In this document: piece after piece, positions 61,037-64,000 of the stretch
Numbering within the stretch: position 1 is the first letter of the stretch
Layout of the letters: the number at the start of each line of letters is the position of its first letter
DNA from: Solirubrobacter sp963837485
GTDB lineage: Bacteria > Actinomycetota > Thermoleophilia > Solirubrobacterales > Solirubrobacteraceae
Assembly: GCA_963837485.1 (NCBI GenBank)
Contig: CAWINP010000015.1
Span: forward strand, 1 to 64,000
Direction: 5' to 3'
DNA: 64,000 nt
Notes under the pieces: generated by a model
The model's database searches: none
What the model saw: the letters and a program-made list of their open reading frames with translations, nothing else
What the model was told of the DNA's origin: nothing
Translations under genes and position numbers: made by a program

Positions 61037-62494
61037 ATGACTGTCACCGCGCCAGCTGCTTCAGGTTCGCCGCCCGCAGTTGCCTGGCGCATGCGGCGGA
61101 CGATCGCCGCGGTCGCCCTCTCGGCGGCTTCTGCGGCGGCGTTCTTCACGATTCCCGCGTACTCGGCGTTCGACTCGATCTGGTCGCTCGTTTGGGGCCA
61201 GGAGCTCACGCATGCGCGGCTGCCGTCCTTCGATGCGTACCGCGCGCCGACCGAGCACCCGCTCTGGGTCGCCATCTCCGCGGTTCTCGCGCTCGTCGGC
61301 GAGGACGGCAGCAGGGCACTTGTCGGCGTCTGCGTCGCGGCGTGGGTTGCGCTCGTGATCGGGACGTTCCGGCTCGCTGAAGCGACGCTGGGCGAGGCGT
61401 CGGCGTGGGTCGCCGCGGTGCTCGTCGCCTCGCGGCTGGACTACGCGTTCCTGGCCATTCGTGCGTACCTCGACGTCCCGTTCCTCGCGCTTGTCGTGTG
61501 GGCGGCCGCGCTGGAGGCCGAGCGCCCGCGGCGCGGCGGCGCAGTATGGCCGCTGCTGATCGCCGCCGGGCTGCTGCGGCCCGAGGCGTGGCTGCTGGCC
61601 GGGATGTACGCGCTCTGGCTGGGACTGACGCCGCGTCGGGTCGCATACGCCGGGTTCGCGCCGCTGACGTGGTTCGGCGTCGACTTGCTGACCACGGGCG
61701 ACCCGCTCTACAGCCTCCACTACACCACGCATTCGGCGTTCGTGCTCGGTCGGCGGGTGCCGCTCGTGCACCTCCCCGAGCGGTTCGCGCATTTCATGCT
61801 CGAGCTGACCAAGCCGCCCGTGCTGCTCGCCGGGGCGGCCGGCGCGGTGCTCGCGTGGCGGCTCGTCCGGCCCCGCTCGCGGCTCGTCATCCCTGCCTTC
61901 CTCGCCGTCTTCGGCGTCATGACATTCCTGGCAACCTCGGTGCGCGGCTTTGCGGTGGTCGACCGCTACCTCGCGCTTTCGGCGCTCGCCTTCACGCTGT
62001 TCGCCGCGTTCTCGCTGACTGGCTGGACGACGCTGCGCCCAGGGGTCGCGCGCGCCGGGTGGGCGGCGGCGGCCTGCGCAGCGGTCGTGCTTGGTGCGGG
62101 CTGGACAATCGGCCGGCTCACGCTGAGCGACCTGCGCTGGCAGCTCGAATCCCGTCGCCAGGTCCATGCCGACCTCGTCGCGTTGCTGCACGACCCGCGC
62201 GTCGTGGCCGCGCGCCACTGCGGGCCCGTGACCGTGCCGAACCACAAGCTCGTGGCCGACGTCCGTTTCATCCTCGACGCCGACGACAGCGCGGTGCTCC
62301 CGCGCTCGCGGCTGCCGGACTTCGGGCGCGAGCACCACGGCGTCGCGCTGTTCGTAATCGGGCGGCGGTTCCTGCTGCATCCCGCCTACGGGCCGTTTGA
62401 CCAGCTCAACGACTCGGCGCTCGTGCAATCACCCGGCGCGGGCTTCAAGCGGGTGGCGGTCGGTCGCTACCTGACGGCGTATGTGTCGTGCTGA
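61037..62494 (+). CDS. Multi-spanning membrane protein, glycosyltransferase-like
   Basis: About 485 residues with about ten hydrophobic segments and a soluble C-terminal domain of some 110 residues. The first loop (WSLVWGQELTHARLPSFDAY, then RAPTEHPLW) carries an acidic residue and an Asn/His-rich stretch, similar in layout to GT-C membrane glycosyltransferases, but I cannot name a family. The start is uncertain: ATG 61037 or 61091. The 3' end overlaps the convergent acyltransferase gene by 66 bases. Confidence 0.65.
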   Translation: MTVTAPAASGSPPAVAWRMRRTIAAVALSAASAAAFFTIPAYSAFDSIWSLVWGQELTHARLPSFDAYRAPTEHPLWVAISAVLALVGEDGSRALVGVCVAAWVALVIGTFRLAEATLGEASAWVAAVLVASRLDYAFLAIRAYLDVPFLALVVWAAALEAERPRRGGAVWPLLIAAGLLRPEAWLLAGMYALWLGLTPRRVAYAGFAPLTWFGVDLLTTGDPLYSLHYTTHSAFVLGRRVPLVHLPERFAHFMLELTKPPVLLAGAAGAVLAWRLVRPRSRLVIPAFLAVFGVMTFLATSVRGFAVVDRYLALSALAFTLFAAFSLTGWTTLRPGVARAGWAAAACAAVVLGAGWTIGRLTLSDLRWQLESRRQVHADLVALLHDPRVVAARHCGPVTVPNHKLVADVRFILDADDSAVLPRSRLPDFGREHHGVALFVIGRRFLLHPAYGPFDQLNDSALVQSPGAGFKRVAVGRYLTAYVSC

Positions 62495-63532
62495 GCGGCG
62501 AACCGGCTCCTCGACGAACCGCCAGCTCAGGTAGGCGAGCGCGAACGCGCCCGCGAGCCCGGCGGCGAGCAGCGCCAGGAACGCGGACCCGCTGCCATCC
62601 CGCGGGAAGCCGAGCAGGCCGACACATGCCCGCATCACCATGAAGTGCACGAGGAAGACGCCGAAGGAGACCTTGCCCGCCCAGCGGGCGGCGGGGTTGC
62701 CGGCGAGCGCGGTGAAGCGGGGTGCCGAGGCAAACGCGTAGACGAGCGCGCCGAACGCGAGCGGAAGAACGAGGCCCAGCGGTACCGACTCGCGCGTGAA
62801 GCGGCGGACGTCCCCCGCGTCCGCACCGCCCGCCCAGACCAGGATCGCGGCGGCGGCGAGCACGGTGACCGGCACGGCGAAGGCGGGCGCGGGCCGCCGC
62901 GCCGCCAGCCACGCGGCCGCCATCCCGGCCGCAAAGTCGGCCGCGAACAGCGGCGGCAGCGACAGCCACTCACCCTCCAGTGTCGCTCGCATGAGCGCAA
63001 CGGCGACGAGCGCCGAGATCAGCCATGCCATCGGCCGCCGCAGGTAGGCGACGGCCACGAACGGCAGGACGACATAGAACGCGGCCTCGACGGCGAGCGA
63101 CCAGACGACCGGGTTGACCGTGAAGCCCAGCGTGCCGTGGTAGCCGGGCAGCAGCCGCCATTCGACCTCCGTGAACGTGAGGTGGGCGACGATCCCGCTC
63201 GCGTCGACGCGATGCCCGGCGCCGAGCGCCGGCGCGAGCGCCACGGCAAGGAGCAGCGAGAGCCAGTACGCGGGCAGGATGCGCGCGCAGCGGCGCAGCG
63301 AATACTCCCGGCGCGACGGGAACTTGCCGGTGCGGATGACCGGTAAGAGCAGCACGAACGCGCTCAGCACGAAGAACAGGTCCACGGCGAGCAATCCGGC
63401 GCTGATGCCGTCGCGGACGACCGGCGACCCGAGCCGTCCTTGACCGGAGAGGACCCACGCGTGGTAGGTGGCGATCAGTACCGCGGCATACCCGCGGAGA
63501 CCCTCCAGCGCGGGGACGAACCGGCGGTCCAC
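62429..63532 (-). CDS. Acyltransferase 3 (OafA-like) family membrane protein
   Basis: A 367-residue membrane acyltransferase with about ten helices. ALEGLRGYAAVLIATYHAW near the N-terminus carries the conserved Arg and His, VDLFFVLSAFVLLLP and SLRRCARILPAYWLSLLL are family hallmarks, and YLSWRFVEEPVRR lies at the end. These enzymes acetylate or otherwise acylate exported polysaccharides, glycolipids or peptidoglycan. It overlaps the convergent membrane protein gene and may act in the same envelope pathway. Confidence 0.9.
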   Translation of the reverse strand: MDRRFVPALEGLRGYAAVLIATYHAWVLSGQGRLGSPVVRDGISAGLLAVDLFFVLSAFVLLLPVIRTGKFPSRREYSLRRCARILPAYWLSLLLAVALAPALGAGHRVDASGIVAHLTFTEVEWRLLPGYHGTLGFTVNPVVWSLAVEAAFYVVLPFVAVAYLRRPMAWLISALVAVALMRATLEGEWLSLPPLFAADFAAGMAAAWLAARRPAPAFAVPVTVLAAAAILVWAGGADAGDVRRFTRESVPLGLVLPLAFGALVYAFASAPRFTALAGNPAARWAGKVSFGVFLVHFMVMRACVGLLGFPRDGSGSAFLALLAAGLAGAFALAYLSWRFVEEPVRRSARHIRRQVATDRHPLEARAG

Positions 63533-63542
63533 GGCGCGCAGG

Positions 63543-64000
63543 CTATGGCAGTCCGTGCTCGAGCGCGCCCTTCACGCTCGCGTCGAGCGCGTTGAGCCGG
63601 TACAGCGCGAGCGCCTCGGCGGAGCCGAAGCGCCGGCCCGGCGCCGTCTCCGGCCCGTGGTGGGTCAGGACGCAGTGCGCGAGCGCGAGCCGGCGATCCT
63701 CGGGCAGCGGATGCTCGGCGAGCAGCTGGAGGCCGAGCTGCACGTGCCCGACCAGGCGGCCAGCCTCGCTGAGCCCGATCTCCGCGCCGTAGGTGAACTC
63801 CCGGGTCTTGCCCAGGTCGTGAACGAGGGCCGCGCACAGCAGCAGGTCCGGATTCAGACGCGGATGGAGCTGACAGGTCTCCAGTGCGAGCGTGCCGACC
63901 GCGACGGTGTGCTCGAGCAGGCCGCCGAGGTACGCGTGGTGGCCGGCGCGCGTGCACGGCGCGCGGCGCCACTCGGCGCGCAGGGCCGCGTCGGCCAGCA
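63543..64000 (-). CDS. HD-domain phosphohydrolase/exonuclease-like protein (3' part)
   Basis: The last 152 codons of a gene that begins beyond the right edge. The HD-domain metal motifs are visible: GHHAYLGGLLEHTVAVG, the HD pair in LLLCAALVHDLGKTREFTYG, and HCVLTHHGPETAPGRRFGSAEA. The spacing and the LEHT and HDLGKT style are those of YhaM-like 3'-5' exoribonucleases (OB-HD proteins), but the N-terminal part needed to tell is missing. It ends 10 bases before the acyltransferase start. Confidence 0.82.
   Translation of the reverse strand, partial: LADAALRAEWRRAPCTRAGHHAYLGGLLEHTVAVGTLALETCQLHPRLNPDLLLCAALVHDLGKTREFTYGAEIGLSEAGRLVGHVQLGLQLLAEHPLPEDRRLALAHCVLTHHGPETAPGRRFGSAEALALYRLNALDASVKGALEHGLP

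Overview
The window looks like a piece of a chromosome from a high-GC actinobacterium of the Thermoleophilia/Solirubrobacterales type. This rests on the very GC-rich sequence, many GTG and TTG starts, gene-to-gene overlaps of 1-4 bases, an RTX protein with cysteine-bearing end caps, polyprenol-linked sugar enzymes and a DtxR/IdeR-type iron box. The taxonomic call is inferred from gene style, not from a marker search. Almost all space is coding; there is no rRNA, CRISPR array or intact transposon.

Layout. 1-6.7 kb: an alpha/beta hydrolase, a pair of palindromic repeats, then a four-gene molybdenum hydroxylase operon (large, CoxG-like, FAD and 2Fe-2S subunits) and a MATE exporter. 6.7-15 kb: housekeeping genes, including a type-2 isoleucyl-tRNA synthetase with a rearranged HIGH motif, thioredoxin, a polyprenol-phosphate sugar transferase and a PolX polymerase. 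15-23 kb: an ACT-RidA fusion, trehalose-phosphate phosphatase, MscL, a secreted trypsin-like protease, an ABC-F protein, cupins and a glycosyltransferase. 23-27.7 kb: an RTX protein and a GT39-type membrane glycosyltransferase.

27.7-42.2 kb is one long leftward run centred on nitrogen. A tightly overlapping five-gene operon (DUF1116/AllG-like protein, GntR regulator, amidase, biuret-hydrolase-like cysteine hydrolase, NCS2-type permease) lies downstream of urease genes ureABC-F-G. ureF carries a palindromic repeat inside its reading frame, and ureG is cut off after about half its length. Upstream of and overlapping ureA are an ATP-grasp ligase and two esterases of unknown function, then a partner-switching module (STAS protein and GAF-GAF-SpoIIE-ATPase protein). 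The likely theme is import and hydrolysis of a ureide such as biuret to ammonia, with urease alongside but apparently damaged.

42.2-48 kb: hydrolases, a flavoprotein and exported or membrane proteins of unknown role. 48-53.9 kb is accessory: a truncated regulatory gene of the type found in actinomycete integrative elements, a perfect 17-base inverted repeat in its promoter, a cytosolic periplasmic-binding-protein-like sensor, and a KorSA-like GntR regulator whose start codon lies in a third copy of the operator. The region ends at a selenocysteine tRNA gene (selC), whose 3' end faces the accessory DNA. 54-64 kb: a YrdC/Sua5 protein, a Ser/Thr kinase, an iron uptake locus with two different FTR1-family permeases diverging from iron boxes, a sugar-nucleotide-type epimerase, an integral membrane protein, an acyltransferase and the 3' part of an HD-domain protein.
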